A DNA stretch of 64,000 bases from Nocardia farcinica (GCF_001182745.1 NZ_LN868938.1:682001-746000); one strand, 5' to 3'; counted from the first letter of the stretch, positions 1 to 9,002 are shown. Numbers and translations are program-made. Notes: generated from the letters alone by a model not told the origin.

Positions 1-1
1 G

Positions 2-955
2 GTCGGCACCCTGCTCGGGCCCGCCCTCGGCGGGGTGTTCGCCGAGGGCGGTGCGTGGCGGGCCGCGTTCGCGACGCTCACCGGCATCGCGATCCTGCTG
101 CTGCTCGTCACCGTGCGGGCGCTGCCGACGCGGCGCCCCGAAGAGGCCACCCGCACCCCGGTGCCGGTCGCATCGATCCTCGCGCTCGCCCTGACCGCCG
201 CGCTGCTGAGCCTGCGATCGGCGCTGTCCGGTGTGTGGGTGCCGGTCACCGTCGCCGCGGGGCTGCTGCTGCTCATCGCGTTCTTCGTGATCGACTCCCG
301 GGATCCCGACGGCGTGCTGCCCCGCCTCGCCTACACCCCCGGCAACCCGCTGAAATGGGTCTACGTCACCGTTGCCGCCCTGTGTGCGGGGGTGATGGTG
401 GAGAACTTCATCCCGCTGTTCGCGCAGCAGCTCGCCGACGCCACCCCGATCGTCGCGGGACTCCTCGGCGCCGTGCTGTCGCTGGGCTGGACGCTGGCCC
501 AGCTGTTCAGCGTCGCCGCCGCCGAGCGCACCGCGCGGATCCTGGTCCGCACCGGACCGGTGCTGCTGACCGCCGGACTGGCCGCCTACGGGCTGCTCCA
601 GGCCGACGGTGCGCGCTGGCTGCACCTCACGGTGTGGGCGGTGCTGCTGTTCGTCGCCGGTGCCGGGATCGGCCTCGCCTTCCCGCACCTGTCCGTCGCG
701 GCGATGCGCGCCGGTGAGGACGAGGCCGAGGGCGCGAAGGCCGCCGCGGCGGTCAGCACCACCCAGCTGATCGCGTTCACCCTCACCAGCGCGCTGGCCG
801 GGAATCTGCTTGCGCTGGGCGGTGATTCCCCGCTCGCGTCGGCGCGGTGGTTGATCCTCGGCATCGCGGTCCTCACCGCGATCGGGGTGGCGACGGCGCT
901 CGTCGCCACCCGGACCGCGACGACACGCCCGAACAGCCGGCACGCGGCCGGATAG
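2..955 (+). CDS. MFS transporter, C-terminal part (5' truncated by window)
   Basis: The reading frame is open from the first bases of the window to a TAG at 953-955, so only the C-terminal ~317 residues are present. The visible sequence begins with GTLLGPALGGVF, resembling the GPxLGG motif of DHA2-type drug:H+ antiporters, followed by eight or more hydrophobic Ala/Leu/Val-rich segments separated by short basic loops, ending in a basic hydrophilic tail. This is an integral membrane exporter; the substrate cannot be told from the sequence. The internal ATG at 35 is not the true start, because homologous residues continue upstream. It runs convergently into the amidase gene with a 20-base gap. 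Confidence 0.85.
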   Translation, partial: VGTLLGPALGGVFAEGGAWRAAFATLTGIAILLLLVTVRALPTRRPEEATRTPVPVASILALALTAALLSLRSALSGVWVPVTVAAGLLLLIAFFVIDSRDPDGVLPRLAYTPGNPLKWVYVTVAALCAGVMVENFIPLFAQQLADATPIVAGLLGAVLSLGWTLAQLFSVAAAERTARILVRTGPVLLTAGLAAYGLLQADGARWLHLTVWAVLLFVAGAGIGLAFPHLSVAAMRAGEDEAEGAKAAAAVSTTQLIAFTLTSALAGNLLALGGDSPLASARWLILGIAVLTAIGVATALVATRTATTRPNSRHAAG

Positions 956-975
956 GAACCGGGTGCCCGCGCCGA

Positions 976-2385
976 TCAGACCGCCGGTGCTCGCCCGTCG
1001 ATTCTCGGGAAGGGCTGCTCGGCTTCCAGCAGATAGGCCAGCTCGAGCAGAGTGCGTTCGTCACCGTAGGCGGCGGACAGGTGGATCGCGACGGGCAGCC
1101 CGTCGGGGGAGAGGCCCGCGGGGATCGCGATGGCGGGCGAACCGGCGACGTTGTTCACCGGAGTGAACGAGACGAAGTTGGCCATTCGTGCGAGCAGTTC
1201 GTCGAAAGACGACGTGCCTGCGAAGTATCCGAGTTCGGGGGCGGTGTGGGCGACGACCGGGCTCAGGATGACGTCGTGCCGGGCCAGCCAGGTGTCGTAA
1301 ACGTGGCGGAATCGGCGCAGTCGGCGCAATGCCGCGGGGGTCTGGTGCAGCGTCCGGCGGTGGTAGGCGCGCAGGCCCCGGGTGGCGTGCTCGGCGTCGG
1401 CGGTGTTCCAGGACGCGCCGAACCCGAACCTGCCGGTCGTGGTGAGGACATCGGCCAGAAACGCCCAGTACAGGGTGAAATCGTGGACGAAGCGCGTGGT
1501 CACCGGCGGGCTGGTGGGCTCCACGATGTGCCCGGCCTTCTCCAGGATGCGCGCGGTGGCCTCGACCGCGGCCATCGTGGGCTCGTCCACGACCGCGCCG
1601 GTGGGGCTCTCGGTCACCAGCCCGATCCGCAGTCGCCGCATGGCCGGGCCCATGACCTCGCCGATGGGCGGGAGCGCGGGGTTGCGATGGTAGCGCTCGG
1701 CGGCGGCGAGGAAGGCGGCGCTGTCCCGGACCGTGCGGGTCAGGACCCCCTCCGAGACGAGGTTGAGCGGCATCAGGCGGGTCTGTTCACTGTCGAGCAG
1801 TCGGCCGCGGCTCGTCTTGAGCCCGACCAGTCCCGCGCAGGCCGCCGGGATGCGGATCGAGCCGCCGCCGTCGTTGCCGTGCGCGAGCGGGACGACACCC
1901 GAGGCGACCAGCGCTGCCGCGCCGCCGGAGGAGCCGCCGGGGGAGTGGTTGAGGTGCCAGGGATTTCGGGCCGGTTCCTGGGTGGCGAACTCGGTGGTGG
2001 GGGTGAGCCCGAACTCGGGTAGCCGGGACTTGCCCAGCACGGTGACCCCGGTGGCGAGGAACTGGCGGGTGACCCGGCCGTCGCGCCGGGCCGCGGGTGC
2101 GGTGAAGGCGACGCTGCCGTGCTGGGTCGGCAGGCCCGCCACATCGACGTTGTCCTTGATGTAGGTCGGTATGCCGCTGAGCGCGCCACGGCCTTCGGGG
2201 GCGAACCGCGGCTCCGGGTAGGTCGCGGCGACGGCGCGCAGCGTGTCGTTCACCCGGCGCGCGCGGTCGAGGGCGGCGGTCGCGAGTTCGGCGGGGCTCA
2301 CCGTGCGGGCGGCGACCTGCCGGGCGAGTTCGACGGCATCGTGGTCGGCGAGAGCGTCGTCGACGAAGGCGTGGATCGGCGGCAT
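976..2385 (-). CDS. Amidase-signature family hydrolase
   Basis: A 469-residue amidase-signature enzyme (AmiE/GatA superfamily) that should hydrolyse a carboxamide to acid and ammonia in the cytoplasm. The Ser-cisSer-Lys triad is visible: Lys in YIKDNVDV, the cis-Ser in SPGGSSGGAAAL and the nucleophilic Ser in GNDGGGSIR. The usual GSDxGGSIR reads GNDGGGSIR, but the catalytic Ser is kept. The ATG at 2385 was chosen because it follows a sigma70-like promoter (TTGACA, 17 bp, TAGTTT) directly; the frame stays open upstream to 3765, but that extension crosses the divergent TetR gene and is not amidase-like. Substrate unknown; probably controlled by the TetR next door. Confidence 0.9.
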   Translation of the reverse strand: MPPIHAFVDDALADHDAVELARQVAARTVSPAELATAALDRARRVNDTLRAVAATYPEPRFAPEGRGALSGIPTYIKDNVDVAGLPTQHGSVAFTAPAARRDGRVTRQFLATGVTVLGKSRLPEFGLTPTTEFATQEPARNPWHLNHSPGGSSGGAAALVASGVVPLAHGNDGGGSIRIPAACAGLVGLKTSRGRLLDSEQTRLMPLNLVSEGVLTRTVRDSAAFLAAAERYHRNPALPPIGEVMGPAMRRLRIGLVTESPTGAVVDEPTMAAVEATARILEKAGHIVEPTSPPVTTRFVHDFTLYWAFLADVLTTTGRFGFGASWNTADAEHATRGLRAYHRRTLHQTPAALRRLRRFRHVYDTWLARHDVILSPVVAHTAPELGYFAGTSSFDELLARMANFVSFTPVNNVAGSPAIAIPAGLSPDGLPVAIHLSAAYGDERTLLELAYLLEAEQPFPRIDGRAPAV

Positions 2386-2401
2386 CGGGCACCCCTGAAA
2401 G

Positions 2402-2448
2402 TCTGGAAAAGTTTCCAGAAAACTAGGAGTCCTGCCAGACTTTGTCAA
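2402..2448 (-). promoter_or_regulatory. Amidase promoter with TetR-type operator palindrome
   Basis: On the minus strand a consensus TTGACA (2443-2448) and TAGTTT (2420-2425) are 17 bp apart. Directly downstream of the -10 lies the perfect inverted repeat TCTGGAAA-AG-TTTCCAGA (2402-2419), placed over the expected transcription start. Further half-site-like CCAGAC copies lie at 2435-2440 and 2458-2463, in the spacer and upstream. The arrangement fits repression of the amidase, and probably autoregulation, by the divergent TetR gene. The sequence is seen directly; the assignment to that regulator is inference. Confidence 0.72.
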
Positions 2449-2484
2449 GAGGTTCTTCCAGACCTCCGGTCTAGGATCGGCTCC

Positions 2485-3123
2485 ATGAACGCTCGCCGGC
2501 ACGGACCCAGCGCCCAAGCCCGCCGAAATGCCTTGCTGCGCGCGACGGTCGAGATCGTCGCCGAACAGGGCATGGCCGGGGTGACGCATCGCGCGGTGAC
2601 CGAACGGGCCGGGCTGCCGCTGGCGACGGCGAGCTACTTCTTCTCCTCCATCGACGAACTCGCCAAGGAGTCCCTGCTGACCTTCATGGCCGAAGAACAG
2701 GCCGCGCAGACGGCCACGGCCGAACAGCTGGCCGCGCACACGATGTCGGCCGACGAGATGGGACGCATGCTGGCCGCCGCCAACCGGCCACGGCTGCCGG
2801 ACTGGCTGGCCTATTGCGAAGCCCTGCTGCACGCCGCGCGGCATCCCGAATTCCGGGAGGCCGCCCAGGACGCGCTGGAATCGTCGTGGACGGTGGCCCG
2901 GGCGGTGGTGCGCGCGGTCGGCGCGCCCGAGGCCGAAGCGGCGGCCCCGGTGCTCACGGCACTGGCACACGGGCTGGCCCTCGATCAGATGGCGGTAGGC
3001 GCGGTCGACGACGACACGTCCTATCGGGCCTTTCGCGCGCTCCTGCTCGGGTATCTGCTCGACAACGGCCACGCCGACCTCGCGCTCTCCCTCGCGCGCG
3101 CCGGGCAGCCGGCCGGTGAGTGA
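2485..3123 (+). CDS. TetR family transcriptional regulator
   Basis: A 212-residue regulator with an N-terminal TetR helix-turn-helix (about residues 12-58, containing TVEIVAEQGMAGVTHRAV and a following recognition helix) and a helical ligand-binding domain of no recognised subgroup. The ATG at 2485 places the HTH at the usual distance from the N-terminus. It is divergent from the amidase across a 99-bp gap that holds an 18-bp palindrome, so a local repressor role is likely. The inducer may be the amidase substrate or product, which is inference. Confidence 0.88.
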   Translation: MNARRHGPSAQARRNALLRATVEIVAEQGMAGVTHRAVTERAGLPLATASYFFSSIDELAKESLLTFMAEEQAAQTATAEQLAAHTMSADEMGRMLAAANRPRLPDWLAYCEALLHAARHPEFREAAQDALESSWTVARAVVRAVGAPEAEAAAPVLTALAHGLALDQMAVGAVDDDTSYRAFRALLLGYLLDNGHADLALSLARAGQPAGE

Positions 3124-3228
3124 CCCGGTGCGGCAGCCCGCCGGCTCCGCGTGATCCGGCTCATACGGTGTCACGATCCTCGCGCACCCGGTGTCTTGTG
3201 CCCGGACCCCGCGGATGAAGGAGGAACC

Positions 3229-4413
3229 ATGAGTGGGCACATCGATGTGGTCGTGATCGGCGGCGGATACGCCGGTGTCATGGCGGCCAACCGGTTGACG
3301 CGGCGTGCGGACGTGGCGGTGACACTGGTCAACCCGCGCGCGAGCTTCGTCGACCGGGTCCGCCTGCACCAAGTGGCGGGTGGGTCGCACTCGGCCGTCG
3401 TCGACTACCGGGAGATCCTGGCCGAACGCGTCCGGCTGGTGGTCGACACGGCGGAGCTGATCGACGCGGCCGGGCAGAGCGTGCGGTTGGCCTCCGGCGC
3501 GACGCTCGACTACGACTATCTGATCTATGCGGTGGGCAGCGGCAGCGCGGCCCCGTCCGTGCCGGGAGTGGCCGAATTCGCCTATCCGGTGGCGGTTTTG
3601 GAGGAGGCGCGCCGGCTGCGGTCGGCCCTCGACACCGCAGGGGCCGCGGCGGCGGTGACGGTGGTCGGCGGCGGTTCGACGGGCATCGAGGTCGCCGCCG
3701 AGTTGGCCGAGCAGGGCCGCGCCGTCACGCTGATCTGTGGCGGGGTGCTCGGCCCGTACCTGCACCCGCGGGTGCGGCGTTCGGTGGCCGATCGGCTGGC
3801 CGGGCTGGGGGTGAGCGTGCTCGAGGGTGGCGAGGCCACGGTGGTCGAGGTGACCCGCGACAGTGTGCGGCTCGGCGGCGGCCGGATCGTGCCGAGTGCG
3901 GTCACCATCTGGACGGCGGGATTCGGCGTACCGGACCTGGCCTCCCGCAGTGGATTACGCACCGACGCGGTGGGTCGGCTGCTCACCGACGAGACCTTGA
4001 CCAGCGTGGACGACGAGCGCATCGTGGCAGCCGGTGACGCGGCGGCGCCCTCGGACCGGCCGCTGCGCATGAGCTGCCAGACCGCGCGGCCGCTGGGCGC
4101 GCACGCCGCCGACACGGTGCTGGCCCGGATCGCCGGTGAGCGGCCCACCGAGATCGGCGTGGGCTACTTCGGTCAGTGCATCGCGCTGGGCCGCCGCGCC
4201 GCCACCCTGCAACTGGCCGCCAAGGACGACACCGCGACCAGGTTCGCCATCGGCGGTCGCCTCGCCGCCTTCATCAAGGAACGCGCCTGCCGGGGCGTGA
4301 TCGAGGAACTCGTCGAGGAGGCCGCCGAGCCGGGCACGTTCCGGTGGAAGTTCACCGACGACAAGCGCCGGGAACTGGTGCGGGCCGAGGGCGGCGCGTC
4401 GATCCATCACTGA
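3229..4413 (+). CDS. FAD-dependent NAD(P)H oxidoreductase (NDH-2-like)
   Basis: A 394-residue pyridine nucleotide-disulfide oxidoreductase. The N-terminal FAD-binding motif GGGYAG is at residues 11-16, a second Rossmann motif (VTVVGGGSTGIEVAAEL) for NAD(P)H lies near residue 145, and an ATG-type FAD motif (VAAGDAAAPS) lies in the last third. The family includes type II NADH:quinone dehydrogenases and AIF-like proteins; it probably oxidises NAD(P)H at or near the membrane with a quinone or other acceptor. The ATG at 3229 is preceded by AAGGAGGAA, a strong ribosome binding site, and is preferred to the upstream in-frame ATG. It stands alone, 105 bp after the TetR gene. Confidence 0.85.
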   Translation: MSGHIDVVVIGGGYAGVMAANRLTRRADVAVTLVNPRASFVDRVRLHQVAGGSHSAVVDYREILAERVRLVVDTAELIDAAGQSVRLASGATLDYDYLIYAVGSGSAAPSVPGVAEFAYPVAVLEEARRLRSALDTAGAAAAVTVVGGGSTGIEVAAELAEQGRAVTLICGGVLGPYLHPRVRRSVADRLAGLGVSVLEGGEATVVEVTRDSVRLGGGRIVPSAVTIWTAGFGVPDLASRSGLRTDAVGRLLTDETLTSVDDERIVAAGDAAAPSDRPLRMSCQTARPLGAHAADTVLARIAGERPTEIGVGYFGQCIALGRRAATLQLAAKDDTATRFAIGGRLAAFIKERACRGVIEELVEEAAEPGTFRWKFTDDKRRELVRAEGGASIHH

Positions 4414-4545
4414 ATCGACGGTCGGTGCCGGGTCCTTCGCGGGCGGGGCCCGGCACCGGACCCACCGGCACGACCACCCGGCCGGTACGCGGAAGGAGAT
4501 CGCGCACGTCGAGTGGGCAGGGCGGGACAGTGCAGAGCGTCGAGG

Positions 4546-5727
4546 TCATCGCCGCGCCGCCGCGTCCGCGATGGCGCGGAAGGCGTAGATCGCCTCACCC
4601 AGCGTCGCTTCGGAAGACAGGTCTTCGCTCGTCTTGACGATGACGATGTCGTCGGCGGGGGAGACATAGACGAATTGCCCGAGGATGCCGATGGCCGCGT
4701 AGTCGCCGCGGTCGCCGTCGCCGAGCCACCACTGATAGCCGTAGCCGTAGCTGTTCTCCCCGCTGTCCGGGGCGTCGGGTCGCAGGTTGTGCGGTTGCAG
4801 ATGGGGTGCCTGGGCGCGGGTGGAGTCCTCGACCCATTGCCGGGGCACGATCTGTTTGCCGTCGGCTCGACCGTTGCGGAGGTAGAGCAGCCCGAACCGG
4901 GCGAAGTCGCGGACGGTGGCGTGATAGCAGCAGTAGCCGATGGTGTTGCCCGCGTAGTCCTGTCCGATCAACGCGGAGGTCTCCATGCCCGCCGGCTTCC
5001 AGAGGCGATCCTCGACGAAGTCCGCCAGCGACATGCCCGTCGCCTTCGACACCACCCACCCCAGGACGAAGGTGTCCATGGAGTTGTAGTTCCACGCCGT
5101 TCCGGCGGGCCGCTCCCGCGTGATCTCGGCGGCCTGGTCGGGCAGTGACGTGCCGGTGACCATGCGGATCGTCGTGGCGGTCGATCCCTTCGTGGGATCG
5201 GAGTAGTCGTGTTCGTCGTAGCCGGTGCCCGACGACATCTGCAGTACGTGGCGGATGGAGACGCCGTCGTAGCCGCTCGTCGCCAGCTCGGGCAGGTAGT
5301 CGGTCACCGGGTCGTCCACCGAGGCGATGCGCCCTTCGGCTATCGCGATGCCGACCGCGGCCGAGGTGATCGACTTCCCGACCGACCACGAGTTGAACCG
5401 GCTGGCCGCCGAATACCCGGCGAAGTACCGCTCGTCCAGGATCTGATCGCCCCGCATGACCAGGAAGCCCCTGGTCGACGACTGTTCGAGAAACTCGCCG
5501 ACCGACCGGGTCCTGCCGTTGTAGACGTAGGTCGCATCCAGCGTCGTCAGGCCGTGCGCGGTCAGCGGCACCGGCCGGCCGGACACCGTCGCCGTATCGG
5601 TGAGGTAGAAGGGCACGTGCGGCAGCAGTGGCAACGGCATGGCGCTGTCGGCGGAGGCGGGCGCGGCCCACGGGGCGGACGCCACGGCCGCCGCCGACAT
5701 CGCGACGACCCAGCTTCGCTTGAACAT
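4546..5727 (-). CDS. Secreted beta-lactamase-family serine hydrolase (class C/NylB-like)
   Basis: A 393-residue serine hydrolase of the beta-lactamase/penicillin-binding superfamily. An N-terminal signal sequence (basic MFKR, Ala-rich hydrophobic core, ASA cleavage near residue 26) predicts export. The catalytic SxxK is S115-V-G-K118, and a Tyr motif occurs in WNYNSMD. The layout resembles 6-aminohexanoate-dimer hydrolases and esterases rather than true AmpC. The start at 5727 was chosen because GGAGAACGA precedes it; an ATG five codons upstream is possible but lacks this spacing. It is divergent from a TetR gene with a palindrome between them. The substrate is unknown. Confidence 0.88.
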   Translation of the reverse strand: MFKRSWVVAMSAAAVASAPWAAPASADSAMPLPLLPHVPFYLTDTATVSGRPVPLTAHGLTTLDATYVYNGRTRSVGEFLEQSSTRGFLVMRGDQILDERYFAGYSAASRFNSWSVGKSITSAAVGIAIAEGRIASVDDPVTDYLPELATSGYDGVSIRHVLQMSSGTGYDEHDYSDPTKGSTATTIRMVTGTSLPDQAAEITRERPAGTAWNYNSMDTFVLGWVVSKATGMSLADFVEDRLWKPAGMETSALIGQDYAGNTIGYCCYHATVRDFARFGLLYLRNGRADGKQIVPRQWVEDSTRAQAPHLQPHNLRPDAPDSGENSYGYGYQWWLGDGDRGDYAAIGILGQFVYVSPADDIVIVKTSEDLSSEATLGEAIYAFRAIADAAARR

Positions 5728-5755
5728 TCGTTCTCCGTTCATCCGAGGTGCCGAA

Positions 5756-5811
5756 ATGCAACCATTCGACAACACTGGTGTCAACAGTGGTGATTAAATG
5801 GCGGGTATGCT
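5756..5811. promoter_or_regulatory. Divergent control region between serine hydrolase and TetR
   Basis: The 90-bp gap has a minus-strand TTGACA (plus TGTCAA, 5779-5784) with TTGCAT 17 bp away (5756-5761), a plausible promoter for the hydrolase. An inverted repeat CACTG-GTGTCAA-CAGTG (5773-5789) overlaps that -35. On the plus strand TATGCT (5806-5811) lies only seven bases before the TetR ATG, so the regulator mRNA may be leaderless. The motifs are seen in the sequence; their roles are inferred. Confidence 0.5.
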
Positions 5812-5817
5812 GACGCG

Positions 5818-6504
5818 ATGCCATCCAGCCCTGTCGCCGCTGCCCGGAAGCGCCGTCCGCGAGGCATGCTCTCTCCGGACCGGATCCTCGACGCGGCGAT
5901 GGGCATCATCGAAAGCGACGGCTCGGACGCCCTCACGTTTCGGCGCCTCGGCACCGAACTCGGCGTCGACCACACCGCGGTTCTGCGCCATTTCCGCGGT
6001 AAGGACGAGCTCATGTTGGCGCTGGCCGACCGGCTCCTCGCCGAAGCGCTCGAGGGTGTCGAGGTGAGCGACGACTGGCGCGCCACTCTCACCGACCTCG
6101 CCCAGCGCGTGCGGCTCGCCTGTCGTGCCCACCCGCAGCTGGCCGTGGTCGTCTCCGGCCGCACCACGCGCAGGACCTCGGAATTCCAGGGCGCCGAGAT
6201 CGTCATCGGCGCTCTCCTCCGAGCCGGGTTGGAGGGCCGTGAGGCCGCGTCCTGCTACCGCGCACTGGTGGCGGTCGCCCTGTCGTACGCCTCGGTGGAG
6301 GCCACGGTCATGGCCCTGCCCTCGGAGGCTCGAGCCGGTGACCGCGAGGCCTGGAGCAACGAGTATCTGGCGTTGTCGCCGACCCGCTATCCCAGCATCG
6401 CCGCGGTCGCGGCCCACCTCGCCGACGTGGACGACGACGACCAGTTCGACCTCATTCTCGAGTTGTTCCTGGACGCGATCGAGGTGCGCGCGAAGCGCCG
6501 GTGA
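5818..6504 (+). CDS. TetR family transcriptional regulator
   Basis: A 228-residue TetR-type regulator. The HTH lies at about residues 22-68 (DRILDAAMGIIES, then FRRLGTELGVDHTAVLRHFRGKDELMLALADR). The C-terminal part is a helical ligand-binding domain. No Shine-Dalgarno sequence is visible before the ATG at 5818, and a -10-like TATGCT lies just upstream, so a leaderless transcript is likely. It is divergent from the secreted serine hydrolase and probably regulates it. Confidence 0.87.
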   Translation: MPSSPVAAARKRRPRGMLSPDRILDAAMGIIESDGSDALTFRRLGTELGVDHTAVLRHFRGKDELMLALADRLLAEALEGVEVSDDWRATLTDLAQRVRLACRAHPQLAVVVSGRTTRRTSEFQGAEIVIGALLRAGLEGREAASCYRALVAVALSYASVEATVMALPSEARAGDREAWSNEYLALSPTRYPSIAAVAAHLADVDDDDQFDLILELFLDAIEVRAKRR

Positions 6505-7245
6505 CCGGTCGCCTGCGGTGACCGCTCGCGGTGATCGGCTGCGGACGCGGAACGGCCGGTGGCGCTGAATCGCCTGCGTCGCACGGAGTTCGCTGCGTCC
6601 TTCGTATGCCGTCGGGTGTCGTCCGGCCGTTCGGAGCGGGGAGTGGGGATCCGCTGAGGGGCTTCCTCGGGGAACTCCCCTTGTCAGTTGTGGACCGGTG
6701 GTATACAACTGGTACACGTCCTGATCGTGATCCGGTTCACAGTCGGATCGCATGGTGAGAGGGATCAGGACGGCGGCTCGGTGGTTGCGCCAACGACCAC
6801 CGAGCCGCGGCAATATCGTCCATCACCCGGTAACGGCAGCTACGTGCAGGTAGGCGCGGGGTCGATGGACCGTCAGGTAGCGACGAAGCGACGAGGAGTC
6901 GACATGGCAAGCGCCACAGTCAGTTCGAACAGGCGGCGACCGCGGAGAAGTCCGTCGGTTCCCACGGGACCCCACTCGAGGGTGCGGGCCACGCGTGCGC
7001 GGCCGGGTGCTCGGGATCGAGGGGACGAGCCCACAACCTCGTCATGACCGGATGACCTGGCGGACCGTCCTACTGAAAACGCACGTGCCCTCCGCGCCCG
7101 GTCGGCGCCGAGCCGATCGACACGACCGAGTGCGAGCCCCGGCATGCCTGGGCCCCGACGCGCCCGGGTTGTGCCCGCCGCCGACGTCTGCGCGACGTCA
7201 CCCGACGGCGCCGAGCGGAACGGCACGACGAAAGGAATCGAACTG
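6505..7245. other. 741-bp intergenic region with candidate promoter/operator
   Basis: No convincing long gene is present. The clearest structure is an inverted repeat CAGTTGT (6685-6691) / ACAACTG (6705-6711) with 13 bases between the arms. It surrounds TTGTCA (6681-6686) and TATACA (6702-6707), a short-spaced promoter-like pair reading toward the lipoprotein gene about 530 bp downstream. The rest is GC-rich and featureless apart from the possible small ORF at 6904. Confidence 0.4.
6904..7047 (+). CDS. Possible 47-residue basic small protein (doubtful)
   Basis: An ATG at 6904 is preceded by GAGGAG with about six bases of spacing, an unusually good ribosome binding site for a random ORF. The 47-residue product is Arg/Ser/Pro rich, with no recognised domain, signal peptide or membrane segment. 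It could be a small basic protein, the residue of a decayed gene, or chance. Nothing in its neighbours supports a role, so confidence is low. Confidence 0.2.
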   Translation: MASATVSSNRRRPRRSPSVPTGPHSRVRATRARPGARDRGDEPTTSS

Positions 7246-8943
7246 ATGAGGAAATACCCCATACTTCTCGGTGCGGCCGCTCTCACGGCGGCCCTGATCA
7301 CCGGCTGTTCGAGCGGCGATCAGACCCCCGCCGCCGACCTGATCCTGAAGAACGGTCGCATCTACACCGTCGACGACACCCGGGAATGGGCCCAGGCGAT
7401 CGTGGTCAGCGGCGACAAGATCGTCTACGTCGGTGACGACGCCGGCGCGCAGGCCTATGAAAACGATGGGGCGCAGGTGGTCGATCTCCAGGGCAAGATG
7501 GTCACCCCCGGGTTCATCGACGGACACAATCACGCCTATCTCATGGCCGAGAGCCTGTTCTGGCCCAATCTCGACCGTCACCGAACCGTCGAGGACAAGC
7601 AGGCCGCGCTGCGCGCCTACCGGGCCGAGAACCCGGCCATGCCGCAGTTGCGTGGCGTCGGCTGGGACGACATCGCCGAAGATGCCCGCGCCCGCGGGGT
7701 CCTGCCCCGGCAACTCATCGACGCGGCCGTGCCCGACATTCCCGTGGCGATCATCGAGAACAGCCACCACACCCTGCTCGCCAATTCGAAAGCACTCGAA
7801 CTGGCCGGAATCACCAAGGACACACCGGATCCGGAGGGTGCGACCATCGTGCGCGACCCGGCCACCGGGGAGCCCACCGGCGAACTCGAGGAGTTCGGCG
7901 CGGAGAATTTGGTGATCTCCGCACTGCCACAATCGGATTTCACCGTGGAGCAGTACCGGCACACCATTCTGGAGTGGCAGCGCGTCGCCGCCGAGGACGG
8001 AATCACCTCCACCTTCGTGCCCATCCATTACCCGACCGAGTCACTGCTGCAAGCGTTCCAGCAACTCGACGACGAGGGGAAGCTGACGGTTCGATTCGAC
8101 CTCGCCCAGTGGGCGGACGAGACGAAGGGCGTCTCCCAGGTCGCTCATTTCGTGGACATGCGCGACAAATACCGGGGGACACACTTCACCCTGGACACCA
8201 TCAAGATCTTCGCCGACGGCGTGGGCGAGGCGAAGCTCGTCTGGAAGCAGGACGTGCTCGAGGAGACCGTCGCGGCCTTGGACGCCGAGGGCTTCCGGAT
8301 CTACGTCCACGCCATCGGCAGCCCCGGGTTCTATCCCGAGGACAATGTGCTCGACGCCTTCGAAGTCGCCGCGCAGCGCAACGGCCGCCGCGACGCCAGG
8401 CATGCGATCACCCATCTGGATTGGACCCGGGGCGAGGATCTGGCGCGCTTCCGCGAACTCGGCATCATCGCGGTCCCGCAACCGGCCTGGTTCGGCAAGG
8501 GATGGTACGACGACGCGCCCGCGTCGGAGGTGAACAACGCCATGCGATTCCAGAGCTTCCTCGATGCGGGCGTCACGGTGTCGTCGTCGAGCGACTTCCC
8601 CTCGACCGACACCTTCACCCGTGACATGTACCCGCTCACCGGCCTCGAGGCGGGCATGACGCGGGTCGATGTCGACACCGCCACCGAGGCCGATCTCGGT
8701 GCGGCGCAGAACCCGCAGGAGCGCGCGACACTGGCCGACATGATCGCCAGCTACACGATGGGCGGCGCCCACCTCATTTTCGCCGAGGACGAACGGGGCT
8801 CGCTCGCGGCCGGGAAGAAGGCCGACTTCGTGGTGCTCGACAAGAACCTGTTCGAGCTGCCGAAAACCTCGGTGGGAGAAGCGAAAGTGCTCGCCACCTC
8901 CTTCGAGGGCAACGAGGTCTTCCGTGACGAATCGATGAACTGA
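7246..8943 (+). CDS. Lipoprotein amidohydrolase (Amidohydrolase_3, YtcJ-like)
   Basis: A 565-residue metal-dependent hydrolase. The N-terminus is a lipoprotein signal: MRKYP, hydrophobic core, and lipobox LITGC with the lipidated Cys at residue 21, so the enzyme should be anchored outside the cytoplasmic membrane. Amidohydrolase features follow: LILKNGRIYTVDD at the start of the beta-sandwich, the metal motif GFIDGHNHAYL, later HAIGSPG and ITHLDW segments, and a C-terminal KADFVVLDKNLF strand. Family members hydrolyse amide or imide bonds in many substrates; none can be assigned here. The ATG at 7246 has AAAGGAA upstream. A strong hairpin follows the stop codon. Confidence 0.88.
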   Translation: MRKYPILLGAAALTAALITGCSSGDQTPAADLILKNGRIYTVDDTREWAQAIVVSGDKIVYVGDDAGAQAYENDGAQVVDLQGKMVTPGFIDGHNHAYLMAESLFWPNLDRHRTVEDKQAALRAYRAENPAMPQLRGVGWDDIAEDARARGVLPRQLIDAAVPDIPVAIIENSHHTLLANSKALELAGITKDTPDPEGATIVRDPATGEPTGELEEFGAENLVISALPQSDFTVEQYRHTILEWQRVAAEDGITSTFVPIHYPTESLLQAFQQLDDEGKLTVRFDLAQWADETKGVSQVAHFVDMRDKYRGTHFTLDTIKIFADGVGEAKLVWKQDVLEETVAALDAEGFRIYVHAIGSPGFYPEDNVLDAFEVAAQRNGRRDARHAITHLDWTRGEDLARFRELGIIAVPQPAWFGKGWYDDAPASEVNNAMRFQSFLDAGVTVSSSSDFPSTDTFTRDMYPLTGLEAGMTRVDVDTATEADLGAAQNPQERATLADMIASYTMGGAHLIFAEDERGSLAAGKKADFVVLDKNLFELPKTSVGEAKVLATSFEGNEVFRDESMN

Positions 8944-8964
8944 CCGCTCGACCGAATCCGCGGC

Positions 8965-9002
8965 CGCCGCCGGGTCAGGAATCGCTCCGAGACCCGGCGG
9001 CG
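8965..9002 (+). terminator. Hairpin after the lipoprotein amidohydrolase
   Basis: A perfect 12-bp inverted repeat, CGCCGCCGGGTC (8965-8976) and GACCCGGCGGCG (8991-9002), with a 14-base loop, starts 21 bases after the stop codon at 8943. There is no U-tract, as is common for actinobacterial terminators. Confidence 0.6.

Noticed and set aside
847..2022. Long plus-strand frame across the amidase gene
   Set aside because: Gly/Arg/Asp-rich translation without domains, lying antisense to a clear amidase; a GC-skew shadow.
2386..3765. N-terminal extension of the amidase frame (total 929 residues)
   Set aside because: It runs through the promoter palindrome and antisense to the TetR and flavoprotein genes; the amidase domain is complete from 2385.
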